This document shows positions 34,724 through 43,924 of a DNA stretch of 64,000 nucleotides, piece by piece. This stretch comes from Roseateles amylovorans. Its GTDB lineage: Bacteria > Pseudomonadota > Gammaproteobacteria > Burkholderiales > Burkholderiaceae_C. A program made the translations under genes and the position numbers. Each line of letters starts with the position of its first letter. Position 1 is the first letter of the stretch. The stretch spans positions 4,898,001 to 4,962,000 of the forward strand of contig NZ_CP104562.2 in NCBI RefSeq assembly GCF_025398155.2. Reading direction: 5' to 3'. Below the pieces are notes generated by a model, which did not search any database, was not told the DNA's origin, and was given only the letters and a program-made list of their open reading frames with translations.

Positions 34724-35343
34724 GGCAGCACTCCCATCAGATAAACGAAGGTGAAGACGCCGATCCAGATCACGTCCAGGAAGTGCCAGAACATCGACAG
34801 GCAGATCAGGCGACGCTTGTTTTCCTTGGTCAGGCCCAGCTTGCTCACCTGCACCATCAACGTCACCAGCCAGATGCAGCCGAAGGTGACGTGCAGGCCG
34901 TGGGTGCCGACCAGCGTGAAGAAGGACGACAGGAATGCGCTGCGCTGCGGGCCGGCGCCTTCATGGATCAGGTGGGCGAACTCATAGAGTTCCACCGCCA
35001 GGAAGCACAGGCCCAGCAGGCCGGTCACCGCCAGCCAGCCCAGCGTGCCGGCCTTCTTGTTGGCCAGCATCTTCAGCATGGCAAAGCCATAGGTGATGGA
35101 TGAGAGCAGCAGGAAGCCGGTGTTGATCGCCACCAGCGGCAGGTCGAAGAGATCGGCGCCCGACGGCCCGGCCGCGTAGCTGCGGCCCAGGACCGCATAC
35201 GTCGCGAACAGCACCGCGAAGATCAGGCAGTCGCTCATCAGGTAGATCCAGAACCCGAGAAGCGTGCCGTGCTGCGGATGGTGGTCGCCGTTGTCGTAGA
35301 ACACCGGCGCACCGGTGTTGTTCGTCATGGTCGTTGCTTGCAT
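34720..35343 (-). CDS. cyoC: Cytochrome bo3 quinol oxidase subunit III
   Basis: 207 residues with five helices, the short form of subunit III typical of quinol oxidases. LLGFWIYLMSDCLIFAVLFA and FLSSFFTLVGTHGLHVTFGC are family marks; the conserved Glu of the subunit III core is in LAVELYEFAHL. Two starts (ATG 35343 and ATG 35328) are possible; neither has a strong ribosome site. It lies 23 nt after cyoB. Confidence 0.92.
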   Translation of the reverse strand: MQATTMTNNTGAPVFYDNGDHHPQHGTLLGFWIYLMSDCLIFAVLFATYAVLGRSYAAGPSGADLFDLPLVAINTGFLLLSSITYGFAMLKMLANKKAGTLGWLAVTGLLGLCFLAVELYEFAHLIHEGAGPQRSAFLSSFFTLVGTHGLHVTFGCIWLVTLMVQVSKLGLTKENKRRLICLSMFWHFLDVIWIGVFTFVYLMGVLP

Positions 35344-35366
35344 GTTGGATTTCGCTCGCTGCGGTT

Positions 35367-37361
35367 TCAGGCCCGGGCGGCCAGCACCTGGGTGCGGGCA
35401 TCCTCCGTGCGGGTCACTTCATCCGCCTGGATGTAGTAATCGCGCTTGTAGTTGAAGGTGTGGACGATCGCGGCGATCACCGTCACCGCGAAGGCCACGC
35501 CGGCCACCAGCCACATGTGCCAGATCAGCGCGAAGCCGAACAGCGTGGACAGGCCCGCCAGGATCACGCCCGCGGACGTGTTCTTGGGCATGTGGATCGA
35601 CTTGAAGCCGCTCACCGGGCGCTGATGGCCCCGCTGCTTCATGTCATACCAGGCGTCATGGTCGTGCACCACCGGGGTGAAGGCGAAGTTGTACTGCGGC
35701 GGGGGCGACGAGGTCGACCACTCCAGCGTGCGGCCACCCCAAGGGTCGCCGGTCACGTCGCGCAGTTGCTCGCGCTTGAGGAAGCTCACCACCAGTTGGA
35801 TCAGGAAGCAGCCGATGCCTGCGGCGATCAGCAGCGCACCCAGGGCGGCGATCTGGAACCAGATCTGCAGCGACGGATCGTCGAAGTGGCTCATGCGGCG
35901 GGTCACGCCCATCAGGCCCAGCACATACAGCGGCATGAAGGCCACGAAGAAGCCGATCTGCCAGAACCAGAACGAGCACTTGCCCCAGAACGGATCCAGC
36001 TTGTAGCCGAAGGCCTTCGGGAACCAGAAGGTGATGCCCGCCAGCAGGCCGAACAGCACGCCGCCGATGATCACGTTGTGGAAGTGGGCAATCAGGAACA
36101 GCGAGTTGTGCAGCACGAAGTCCGCCGGCGGCACCGCCAGCAGCACACCGGTCATGCCACCGATCACGAAGGTGACCATGAAGCCGATCGTCCAGTACAT
36201 CGGCACTTCGAACTCGATCCGGCCGCGGTACATCGTGAACAGCCAGTTGAAGATCTTCGCGCCCGTCGGGATCGAGATGATCATCGTCGTGATGCCGAAG
36301 AACGAATTCACACTGGCGCCGGAGCCCATGGTGAAGAAGTGGTGCAGCCAGACCAGGTAGGACAGGATGGTGATGACCACCGTCGCATAGACCATCGAGG
36401 CATAGCCGAACAGCTTCTTGCGGCTGAAGGTCGAGACGACTTCAGAGAAGATGCCGAAGGCCGGCAGCACCAGGATGTAGACCTCCGGGTGACCCCAGAT
36501 CCAGATCAGGTTGACGTACATCATGGCGTTGCCGCCGAGGTCCGTCGTGAAGAAGTTGGTGCCCGCATAACGGTCCAGCGACAGCAGCGCCAGCGCCGCA
36601 GTCAGGATCGGGAACGAGGCCACGATCAGGATGTTCGAGCACAGCGAGGTCCAGGTGAAGACCGGCATCTTCATCATGGTCATGCCCGGCGCGCGCATCT
36701 TGATGATGGTGGCGATCAGGTTGATGCCCGACAGCGTCGTGCCCACACCGGCCACCTGCAGCGACCAGATGTAGTAATCGACACCCACCCCCGGACTGGC
36801 CAGCAGGCCCGACAGCGGCGGATACGCCAGCCAGCCGGTGCGTGCGAACTCGCCCACGAACAGCGACATCATGACCAGCACGGCACCGCCGGTGGTCATC
36901 CAGAAGCTGAAGTTGTTCAGGAAGGGGAAGGCCACGTCGCGCGCGCCGATCTGCAGCGGCACCACGTAGTTCATGAAGCCGGTGATCAGCGGCATCGCCA
37001 CGAAGAAGATCATGATCACGCCGTGGGCGGTGAAGACCTGGTCGTAGTGATGGGGCGGCAGGAAGCCGAGCTGGTCGCCAAAGGCGATGGCCTGCTGGCC
37101 GCGCATCATCAGCGCGTCGGCGAAGCCGCGAAGCAGCATCACCAGGCCCAGCACGATGTACATGATGCCGATGCGCTTGTGGTCGATGCTGGTCACCCAG
37201 TCACGCCAGAACGGGCCCCAGAGGCGGAACTTCGTCATCATCGCGAGGACGAAGAGGCCGCCCAGGATCACGGCAGCGAAGGTGCCGAGCAGGATCGGCT
37301 CGTGAAGTGGGATCGCCTCAAGGCTGAGGCGCCCGAAGATGAGCTTTTGAGCGTCAATCAT
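35367..37361 (-). CDS. cyoB: Cytochrome bo3 quinol oxidase subunit I
   Basis: 664-residue catalytic subunit, the usual CyoB length with 15 helices. Heme and CuB ligands are visible: FTAHGVIMIFFVAM, IWGHPEVYILVLPAFG (CuB His and cross-linked Tyr), WLHHFFTMGSGASVNSFFGI (paired CuB His) and FLIAHFHNVIIGG (heme His). The ubiquinol-site residues corresponding to E. coli R71, D75, H98 and Q101 occur in LLRGFADAL and HHYDQVFTAHG, marking quinol rather than cytochrome c oxidation. It starts 62 nt after cyoA. Confidence 0.95.
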   Translation of the reverse strand: MIDAQKLIFGRLSLEAIPLHEPILLGTFAAVILGGLFVLAMMTKFRLWGPFWRDWVTSIDHKRIGIMYIVLGLVMLLRGFADALMMRGQQAIAFGDQLGFLPPHHYDQVFTAHGVIMIFFVAMPLITGFMNYVVPLQIGARDVAFPFLNNFSFWMTTGGAVLVMMSLFVGEFARTGWLAYPPLSGLLASPGVGVDYYIWSLQVAGVGTTLSGINLIATIIKMRAPGMTMMKMPVFTWTSLCSNILIVASFPILTAALALLSLDRYAGTNFFTTDLGGNAMMYVNLIWIWGHPEVYILVLPAFGIFSEVVSTFSRKKLFGYASMVYATVVITILSYLVWLHHFFTMGSGASVNSFFGITTMIISIPTGAKIFNWLFTMYRGRIEFEVPMYWTIGFMVTFVIGGMTGVLLAVPPADFVLHNSLFLIAHFHNVIIGGVLFGLLAGITFWFPKAFGYKLDPFWGKCSFWFWQIGFFVAFMPLYVLGLMGVTRRMSHFDDPSLQIWFQIAALGALLIAAGIGCFLIQLVVSFLKREQLRDVTGDPWGGRTLEWSTSSPPPQYNFAFTPVVHDHDAWYDMKQRGHQRPVSGFKSIHMPKNTSAGVILAGLSTLFGFALIWHMWLVAGVAFAVTVIAAIVHTFNYKRDYYIQADEVTRTEDARTQVLAARA

Positions 37362-37423
37362 CTTGGATCTCGGTAAAGCTTGCGTTCCCGGCAGCCCGCG
37401 TCAGCGGGCCGGCCGGGCGCCGA

Positions 37424-38488
37424 TCAGTTCGTGGGACGGGTGGAGGCCCATTGCGCTGCGTACTGGCCCGCGTTGTCGGGCGTGCACAGGGCGGCCACGA
37501 AGATCCGCTTCTGTTCATTGCTCCAGGGCTTGCTGGCCAGGCCGTCGATCGAGCCCTTGCCGCCGCCGCCCAGGGCATCGATGGCCATCATCTGGCCCAT
37601 GCACATCTTGCTGCCGTCGACGCAGCGGTTGACCACCGCATCGAACAGGCCCGGGGCCACCGTCGAGAAACGACGCACCGGCTGACGCTCGCTGGGCTTT
37701 TCCAGGTCCAGATAGGCCTCGCGGGTCAGTTGCACGCCGTCGGCCTTGTTGCGGTCGACCCAGGCGGCGAACTCGTCGTTGCTCAGACCGTGGAACTTGA
37801 AGCGCATGTGCGAGAAGCCGTCGCCGCTGAAGTTGGCGGAGAAGCCGTCATACACGCCCGGCTTGTTGATCACCGCATTCAGCTGGCTCTGCATGCCGGG
37901 CATCGCGTAGATCATGCCGGCCATGGCGGGCACGTAGAAGGCGTTCATCACCGTCGACGAGCTGATCTTGAAGTGGATCGGCCGATCCACCGGCGCTGCC
38001 AGCTCATTGACCGTGGCAATGCCTTGCTCCGGATAGATGAACAGCCACTTCCAGTCCAGCGCCACCACCTCGACCAGCAGCGGCTGGGTGCCGGCCGGGA
38101 TCGGGCGTTGGGCGTCCAGGCGTTCCAGCGGACGGTACGGGTCCAGCTTGTGGGTGCTGATCCAGGTCATCGCACCCAGCGCGATGATGATCAGCAAGGG
38201 CGCGCCCCAGATGATCAGCTCCAGGCGGGTCGAGTGATCCCAGTCCGGCGAATAGGTGGCTTTCGGGTTGGACGCACGGTAGCGGAACGCAAACACCAGC
38301 GTGAGGATGATCACCGGGACGATGATCAGCAACATCAGCAAGGTGGAGGCGACGATGAGCTGTGCCTGTTGGTTGGCGATGTCACCCGAAGGTTTCATCA
38401 CCACCAGGTCACAGGCGGTCAGTGGCAGGGCCAACGACAGCAGGCCGAGGCGGGCCAGGCTTGTTTTTAGTGATGCTTTGAGGTACAT
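37424..38488 (-). CDS. cyoA: Cytochrome bo3 quinol oxidase subunit II
   Basis: 354 residues. A lipoprotein signal ends at LALPLTAC, then two membrane helices (STLLMLLIIVPVIILTLVFA; LIIWGAPLLIIIALGAMTW) and a periplasmic cupredoxin domain (LDWKWLFIYPEQGIATVNEL; SSTVMNAFYVPAMAGMIYAM). The CuA ligand cluster of cytochrome c oxidases is missing (FSGDGFSHMRFKFHG instead), as in quinol oxidases. ATG 38488 begins the signal peptide, so the longer frame is rejected. First gene of cyoABCD-SURF1-regBA. No cyoE heme O synthase lies in the cluster. Confidence 0.94.
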   Translation of the reverse strand: MYLKASLKTSLARLGLLSLALPLTACDLVVMKPSGDIANQQAQLIVASTLLMLLIIVPVIILTLVFAFRYRASNPKATYSPDWDHSTRLELIIWGAPLLIIIALGAMTWISTHKLDPYRPLERLDAQRPIPAGTQPLLVEVVALDWKWLFIYPEQGIATVNELAAPVDRPIHFKISSSTVMNAFYVPAMAGMIYAMPGMQSQLNAVINKPGVYDGFSANFSGDGFSHMRFKFHGLSNDEFAAWVDRNKADGVQLTREAYLDLEKPSERQPVRRFSTVAPGLFDAVVNRCVDGSKMCMGQMMAIDALGGGGKGSIDGLASKPWSNEQKRIFVAALCTPDNAGQYAAQWASTRPTN

Positions 38489-38737
38489 GAGAGACAGCCA
38501 GCAGGCGGATGACCCACGAAGATTGCCAGGCAGATCGCCCGGCAAACCAGCGACCGGTGCGACAAGCAAGGGAGCGACAGTCGTCAGGCGCGTTCACCAG
38601 GGGAGAAACCCAAACCGTTCACCACGGGTAAACGACAAACGGGAAAACGACACTTGCCGATAGTTGCGTGTCAGGCGCAGATTTTGCCTCATCGACTCAA
38701 ACCAACTAGTGGACATTTTGTCCCAGGTAGGAGACAC

Positions 38738-40075
38738 ATGAACACCACCACCATTTCCACCGTCGGACAACCGCTTCCCAAGGGGACAGGCATGGCCACC
38801 CAGGCAGAGCAGGACGCGATCGCGCCCGGTGACATCGCCGTGGGCGTCGTGATCGGTCGGGCGTCGGAGTACTTTGACTTCTTCGTCTACGGCATCGCGT
38901 CGGTCCTGGTCTTTCCCGCCATCTTCTTCCCTCACCTGGAGCGGCTGGAGGGCACGCTCTGGTCGTTTGCGCTGCTCGCCCTGGCCTTCGTGGTCCGGCC
39001 GATCGGCACCCTGGTCGGGATGGAACTGCAGCGCCGCTTCGGCCGGGGCGTGAAGCTGACGGTCGCGCTCTTCCTGCTGGGCATTTCCACCTGCACGATC
39101 GCGGTCATCCCCAGCTACAACTCATGGGGCACATGGGCGATTACCGCGCTGGCGCTGTGCCGCATCGGCCAAGGCCTGGCGCTGGGCGGCTCCTGGGACG
39201 GCCTGCCGTCGCTGCTGGCGCTGAACGCACCGGAAGGCAAGCGCGGCTGGTACGCCATGCTCGGACAGCTCGGCGCGCCGATCGGATTCCTGATCGCGTG
39301 CAGCCTGTTCGCCTATCTGTGGGGCAGCCTGAACTCGATCGACTTCCTGAGCTGGGGCTGGCGCTTCCCGTTCTTCGCCGCCTTCGCGCTGAACGTGGTG
39401 GCGCTGTTCGCCCGGCTGCGCCTGGTGGTGACCCACGAGTATGAGAAGAACCTCGAGGAGCACGAACTCGATCCCTGCGACACCCGTGAACTTTTTGCCA
39501 AGCAGGGCTTCAATATCTTCCTGGGCGCGTTCGCCTCGCTGGCCAGCTATGCGCTGTTCCACATCGTGACGGTGTTCCCGCTGTCCTGGGTGCTGCTGTA
39601 TCCGGACCAGTCGATCGGCCAGTTTCTGACGGTGCAGATCATCGGCGCGCTGCTCGCGGCGGGTGCGATGCCGCTCTCGGGCCTGCTGGCTGACCGCATC
39701 GGCCGCCGCAGCACGCTGGGCAGCCTGGCCACCGCCATCGGCGTGTTCAGCCTGTTCACGCCCATCCTGCTGGACAGCGGCAGCGTGGGTCAAAACATCT
39801 TCATCCTGGTCGGCTTCGTGCTGCTGGGGCTGTCCTACGGCCAGGCGGCCGGGGCGGTCACCTCGAACTTCCTGCCGCACTTTCGCTACACCGGTGCGGC
39901 GCTGACCGCCGACCTCTCCTGGCTGTTCGGTGCGGCCTTCGCGCCATTGGTGGCCCTGGGGCTGTCGGTCAAGTTCGGACTCTGGGCGGTCACCGTCTAC
40001 CTGCTCTCCGGCGCCGCCTGCACGTTGATTGCGCTGCGCACCAACCGCGCCATGCAGTTGAAGGACCGCGACTGA
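38738..40075 (+). CDS. MFS transporter, metabolite:H+ symporter (MHS) type
   Basis: 445 residues with twelve predicted helices. MHS marks: ASEYFDFFVYGIASVLVFPA in helix 1, RPIGTLVGMELQRRFGRGVK in loop 2-3 (the MFS G-x-x-x-D/E-R-x-G-R-R/K variant), ALCRIGQGLALGGSWDGLPS in helix 4, and GLLADRIGRRSTLGSLAT in loop 8-9. Relatives carry organic acids, betaine or shikimate. ATG 38738 follows TAGGAG. Divergent from cyoA with about 250 nt between, holding both promoters. A terminator follows. Substrate unknown. Confidence 0.85.
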   Translation: MNTTTISTVGQPLPKGTGMATQAEQDAIAPGDIAVGVVIGRASEYFDFFVYGIASVLVFPAIFFPHLERLEGTLWSFALLALAFVVRPIGTLVGMELQRRFGRGVKLTVALFLLGISTCTIAVIPSYNSWGTWAITALALCRIGQGLALGGSWDGLPSLLALNAPEGKRGWYAMLGQLGAPIGFLIACSLFAYLWGSLNSIDFLSWGWRFPFFAAFALNVVALFARLRLVVTHEYEKNLEEHELDPCDTRELFAKQGFNIFLGAFASLASYALFHIVTVFPLSWVLLYPDQSIGQFLTVQIIGALLAAGAMPLSGLLADRIGRRSTLGSLATAIGVFSLFTPILLDSGSVGQNIFILVGFVLLGLSYGQAAGAVTSNFLPHFRYTGAALTADLSWLFGAAFAPLVALGLSVKFGLWAVTVYLLSGAACTLIALRTNRAMQLKDRD

Positions 40076-40148
40076 GTCCGCCCCGGACCGGCCGCAGCGG
40101 CGGCGGCGACTGAGCTGCCCGCCCTCTGCATCCAGCCCCTCCCACCTC

Positions 40149-40177
40149 AACGGCCGATCCGACGATCGGCCGTTTTT
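40149..40177 (+). terminator. Rho-independent terminator of the MFS gene
   Basis: Perfect 11-bp stem (40149-40159 with 40164-40174), CGAC loop, ending in a run of five T at 40173-40177. Confidence 0.92.
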
Positions 40178-40209
40178 CATGATTGGTCCGGATTTCTTCT
40201 CCGCGCGGC

Positions 40210-40256
40210 ATTGGTGGGCAATAACCCCACCAATTAGATAGCAAGCTAACTATCTA
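40210..40256. promoter_or_regulatory. Two adjacent dyads upstream of marR (likely MarR operators)
   Basis: Dyad 1 has 9-bp arms attggtggg/cccaccaat (40210-40218, 40226-40234). Dyad 2 has 7-bp arms tagatag/ctatcta (40235-40241, 40250-40256) with an inner tagc-aa-gcta palindrome at 40239-40248. They abut exactly and end 11 nt before the marR ATG. MarR proteins bind such AT-rich dyads over their own promoters; binding here is inferred from position. Confidence 0.7.
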
Positions 40257-40267
40257 CAATTACCGCC

Positions 40268-40768
40268 ATGAGCTCCGACAACACCCCACGATCAATGTCC
40301 CGCTCCGCCCGCGAGACGGCGCTGCTGCGCATCGGCGCCAGCCTGCCCATCCTGGAGCGCGCCTACCGCGCCACGGCCAATCAGGCGGTGGCGCATGTGG
40401 GTGTGTCCCAGACCATGGCCTGGCCGCTGGTGATGATCGGCCGTCAAGGCGATGGGCTGCGGCCGGGCGCGCTGGCGGATCTGTTGGGGATCGAGGGCCC
40501 GTCCCTCACCCGGACGCTGGATCAACTGGTCGAGGCCGGCTTCATCGAGCGCCGCGAAGACCCGGCCGATCGGCGCGCCAAGACGCTGCACCTCACCGGC
40601 ACCGGCGTCGCCGCCTGCGAGCAGATCGAGGCCACCCTGCGCGATCTGCGCAACGAGGTCTACGCCGGCATTGCCGACGCGGACCTGGAAGCCTGCCTGC
40701 GCGTGTTCACCGCGCTGCAGCAGCGCCTGGGCTGTCCGCAACCCATCGTGCCGCCGAGGCGCAAGTGA
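40268..40768 (+). CDS. MarR-family regulator of the efflux operon
   Basis: 166 residues. The winged helix is clear: LRPGALADLLGIEGPSLTRT, LDQLVEAGFIERREDPADRR, AKTLHLTGTGVAACEQIEA. N- and C-terminal helices form the dimer interface. First gene before FUSC-DUF1656-HlyD-NodT on the same strand; MarR proteins beside such operons usually repress them until an aromatic acid binds. Ligand not determinable. The double dyad upstream fits autoregulation. Confidence 0.9.
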   Translation: MSSDNTPRSMSRSARETALLRIGASLPILERAYRATANQAVAHVGVSQTMAWPLVMIGRQGDGLRPGALADLLGIEGPSLTRTLDQLVEAGFIERREDPADRRAKTLHLTGTGVAACEQIEATLRDLRNEVYAGIADADLEACLRVFTALQQRLGCPQPIVPPRRK

Positions 40769-40808
40769 GCCGGGCCGCGCTCATCGACCGCCGCGCCCGC
40801 TGTCACCC

Positions 40809-43574
40809 ATGACCTCCCCCGCCCTGTCCCCACCCGCATCAGCGCCGCTCGCCGGCGAGGGCCCGGTCTCGCGTCGGCCGTCGCTGCTCGCCGGCATTCC
40901 GTGGCCGACGCTGCCGGCGTTCCTGACTCCGGGCTTCAGCCGTGCGGAATGGCTGTTCTCGGTCAAGGCGTTCGCGGCGGCCATGCTGGCCGTCTTTCTG
41001 GCCAGTTGGGCCGGTCAACCGCGGCCGTTCTGGGCGCTGATGACGGCCTATGTGGTGGCTCATCCGCTCGCCGGTGCGGTGCGGTCGAAGGGCCTGTTCC
41101 GCTTCATCGGCACGCTGGTGGGCAGTGTGGCGGCGGTGCTGCTGGTGCCGCGCTTCGCGAATGCGCCGGAGTTGCTCAGCCTGGCGCTGGCCCTCTGGGT
41201 GGCCGGCTGCTTGAGCCTGTCCTTGCTGGACCGCACGCCGCGGGCCTATGCCTTCATGCTGGCCGGGTACACCGCGGCGCTGATCGGGTTTCCGTCGGTC
41301 GACACGCCGCTGCAGATCTTTGACACCGCCATCGCACGGGTCGAGGAAATCGGCCTGGGCATTCTCTCGGCCACCCTGGTCCACAGCCTGGTGTGGCCGA
41401 ACAGCCTCGCCGGGTCGGTGCTGGGGCTGCTGGACCGGACGCTGGGCGACACCCGCAGCTGGCTGAGCGACATCGCCGCCCGACGAGACGGCGGGGCCGA
41501 CCGCCGCCGCGTGGCCGGTGACATCACCCAGCTTCGCCTGCTGTCGATCCACATTCCGTTCGACACCAGCCACCTGCGCTGGACCGCCGACGCGGTGCAT
41601 GCGATGCAAGACCGCATTGCGGCCCTGACACCGCTGCTGGCCGGCGTGGAGGATCGACTGCAGACCATCGAAGCGCATGAGGGCCATCTGCCGGCGGAGG
41701 TGGTGGCCGTGCTGGCGCGGCTCGGACCCTGGCTGGCCCTGCCGCCCGCCGAGGCCGCCGCCGCCATGCCCGCGTTGCGCGCCGACCTGGCCCGGTGGAC
41801 CGGCGACGCGGAGGCGACCGCCAGGTCCGTCGCCTCCGATGCATCCGATGCATCCGATGCATCCGTTCCATCCCTTGCATTCGACGCATCCGATGCGCTC
41901 GACCCGCCTGTTGCGCCCGAGGCCTCGCATCTGAACCGCGCGGCCTGGTCGCGCCTGCTGCGCACCGCCCTGGCGGAACGGCTGGACCTGTTGCTGGACG
42001 GCTGGCTGCACTGCGTGCAGCTGCGCGCCGACATCGACCTGGGCCTGAGCGGCGCACCGATGCCCTCGCGTCCCGCGCCCGCGCTCAGCGGCCCCAAGCT
42101 GCACCGGGACACCGGCATGGCGCTGTGGTCCGGCGCCGCGGCGCTGACCGCGATCCTGGTTTGCTGCGCCTTCTGGATCCTGACCGGCTGGCCCATGGGA
42201 TCGGCCGCCGCGATGATGGCGGCGATCTTCTGCTGCTTCTTCGCGGCGATGGATGACCCGGTCCCGGCGATCAACGGCTTCCTCAAATGGACCGTGCTGT
42301 CGATGCCGGTCGGCGCGCTCTATGTGCTGGTGCTGTTGCCGCTGGTGCAGGACATGTGGACGCTGATGGCGGTCTGCGCGCCGGTGTTCCTGCTCGTCGG
42401 CGCCTATGTGGGCCGACCGGCGACGCTGGGGTCGGCGCTGCCGTTCCTGTTCGGGGTGATCGGCACGCTGGCCATGCACGACACCTCGCAGGCCGACCTG
42501 CCCTCCTTCCTGAACTCGATGCTGGGCCAGTTGGCCGGCGTGTTCGTGGCGGCGCGGGTGACGCGGCTGATGCGTTCGGTGGGCGCGGACTGGAGCGCGC
42601 GTCGCATCCAGCGCACCACCTGGCGAGAACTCGAAGCACTCGCCCGCCTGCCCCGCTCCGCCGGCCGCAGTCAGGCCTACCTGCTGCGCATGCTGGATCG
42701 CATTTCGCTGCTGGCGCCACGTGTGGCGCAATCCGGCGGGTCCATTCCCGGCGTGCCCACTGACGACGCGCTGCAGGACCTGCGTCTGGGCGCCGACCTG
42801 GTTGCGCTGCAGGCCGTCCGCCACCAATTGCCGTCGGTCCCGGTACAGCCCGTGCTCGACACCCTGTCGGCCTGGCTGCGCAGCCGCATCGACGGCCAGA
42901 TCGATCCCGCCCCGCCCGCGTTGCTTGAACGCGTGGATGCGGCGCTGGGCCGGCTGGTCGCGTCCGCGTCAACCGAAGTGCCGATGTCGGCGAGCGTCAG
43001 CGCCGCCGTCAGCGCGCTGCTGGGATTGCGTCGCACGTTGTTCCCCTCGGCACCGGCACCGACGTCTGTGCTGGACGCGGATTCGGCGGCGGATTCGGAT
43101 TCGGTTTCGGAGGTGGATCCGCACGCATTCGAATTGGCGGCTGGCGGCGGCGATGCGCCTGTCCCCGCCCCCGATCACGCCACGACAGAGCGGCGCGTCG
43201 ACATCGCCGACAAGGTCGAGGCGGACGCCGATCTCGCCGTCATCGCGAGCGCGGACCCTAGCGCCGAGACAGACCTTACCGACCGGGCCGGTCCCACCGC
43301 AGGCGCTGACCATGCCGCCATCGATCAGATGGGCACTCGCAGCGCAGCGGAGGAAGAGGCGGTCATGGATGCCGACGCGGACGTCGATGCTGAGCTCGAC
43401 GCCGACGCCGATGCCGATGCCGACAGCAGCATCGAACCCGGGCCGGGCGTTGCGGCCGCATTCACCCAACGGGCCGACCTGACGGCCGCGCCGGTGACCA
43501 CCCACCCGCCGTCGCGCATCGAGCCCGCATCGACAACGTCTCCGATGCCCACCAACAAGGAGCCCCGGACATGA
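40809..43574 (+). CDS. FUSC-family inner-membrane efflux protein (AaeB-like)
   Basis: 921 residues from ATG 40809. Two halves each carry a cluster of helices: MLAVFLASWAGQPRPFWALM with MLAGYTAALIGFPSVDTPLQ in the first, and MAAIFCCFFAAMDDPVPAIN with VGAYVGRPATLGSALPFLFG in the second, as in AaeB and fusaric acid resistance proteins. It exports aromatic carboxylic acids with an HlyD partner. The loop near residue 345 has a 9-bp-repeat-encoded SDA run, and about 150 C-terminal residues are an acidic, repeat-rich extension (DADADVDAELDADADADAD) not usual in the family. Overlaps DUF1656 by 4 nt. Confidence 0.88.
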   Translation: MTSPALSPPASAPLAGEGPVSRRPSLLAGIPWPTLPAFLTPGFSRAEWLFSVKAFAAAMLAVFLASWAGQPRPFWALMTAYVVAHPLAGAVRSKGLFRFIGTLVGSVAAVLLVPRFANAPELLSLALALWVAGCLSLSLLDRTPRAYAFMLAGYTAALIGFPSVDTPLQIFDTAIARVEEIGLGILSATLVHSLVWPNSLAGSVLGLLDRTLGDTRSWLSDIAARRDGGADRRRVAGDITQLRLLSIHIPFDTSHLRWTADAVHAMQDRIAALTPLLAGVEDRLQTIEAHEGHLPAEVVAVLARLGPWLALPPAEAAAAMPALRADLARWTGDAEATARSVASDASDASDASVPSLAFDASDALDPPVAPEASHLNRAAWSRLLRTALAERLDLLLDGWLHCVQLRADIDLGLSGAPMPSRPAPALSGPKLHRDTGMALWSGAAALTAILVCCAFWILTGWPMGSAAAMMAAIFCCFFAAMDDPVPAINGFLKWTVLSMPVGALYVLVLLPLVQDMWTLMAVCAPVFLLVGAYVGRPATLGSALPFLFGVIGTLAMHDTSQADLPSFLNSMLGQLAGVFVAARVTRLMRSVGADWSARRIQRTTWRELEALARLPRSAGRSQAYLLRMLDRISLLAPRVAQSGGSIPGVPTDDALQDLRLGADLVALQAVRHQLPSVPVQPVLDTLSAWLRSRIDGQIDPAPPALLERVDAALGRLVASASTEVPMSASVSAAVSALLGLRRTLFPSAPAPTSVLDADSAADSDSVSEVDPHAFELAAGGGDAPVPAPDHATTERRVDIADKVEADADLAVIASADPSAETDLTDRAGPTAGADHAAIDQMGTRSAAEEEAVMDADADVDAELDADADADADSSIEPGPGVAAAFTQRADLTAAPVTTHPPSRIEPASTTSPMPTNKEPRT

Positions 43575-43786
43575 CCGGCGCAGTGGATTTCTTCGGGCTG
43601 TACCTGCCCTGGCTGATGCCCCTGGCCGGCGCTGCGCTGCTGGCGCTGGGTCTGGTCCGTCGAGTGTTGGCATGGGGCGGCGCTTATCGCTGGATCTGGC
43701 ATCCGGCGCTGTTCGACCTGGCGCTGTACGTGCTGCTGCTGTGGGGCATGAGCGCGCTGTCGATGCGGGTGCTGCATCCGGGTTGA
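43571..43786 (+). CDS. DUF1656 small membrane protein (AaeX-like)
   Basis: 71 residues with two helices (LYLPWLMPLAGAALLALGLV; LFDLALYVLLLWGMSAL). The FFGLYLPWL and WHPALFDLALYV motifs mark DUF1656, which always accompanies FUSC/HlyD efflux pairs such as aaeXAB. Coupled to the FUSC gene by ATGA overlap. Function unknown; an assembly or stabilising role is likely. Confidence 0.9.
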   Translation: MTGAVDFFGLYLPWLMPLAGAALLALGLVRRVLAWGGAYRWIWHPALFDLALYVLLLWGMSALSMRVLHPG

Positions 43787-43924
43787 CGCGGATGCCGAGC
43801 CCAAGCACCAGCAGCCGACTCAAAACGGCGCCCACTTCTGATCACCCGACGCCTTCGACAGCGCCGACCGACGCCCACCGGCACCGACCGACGCCTTCGA
43901 ATTCGATCTTCCGGAACTGATGAC

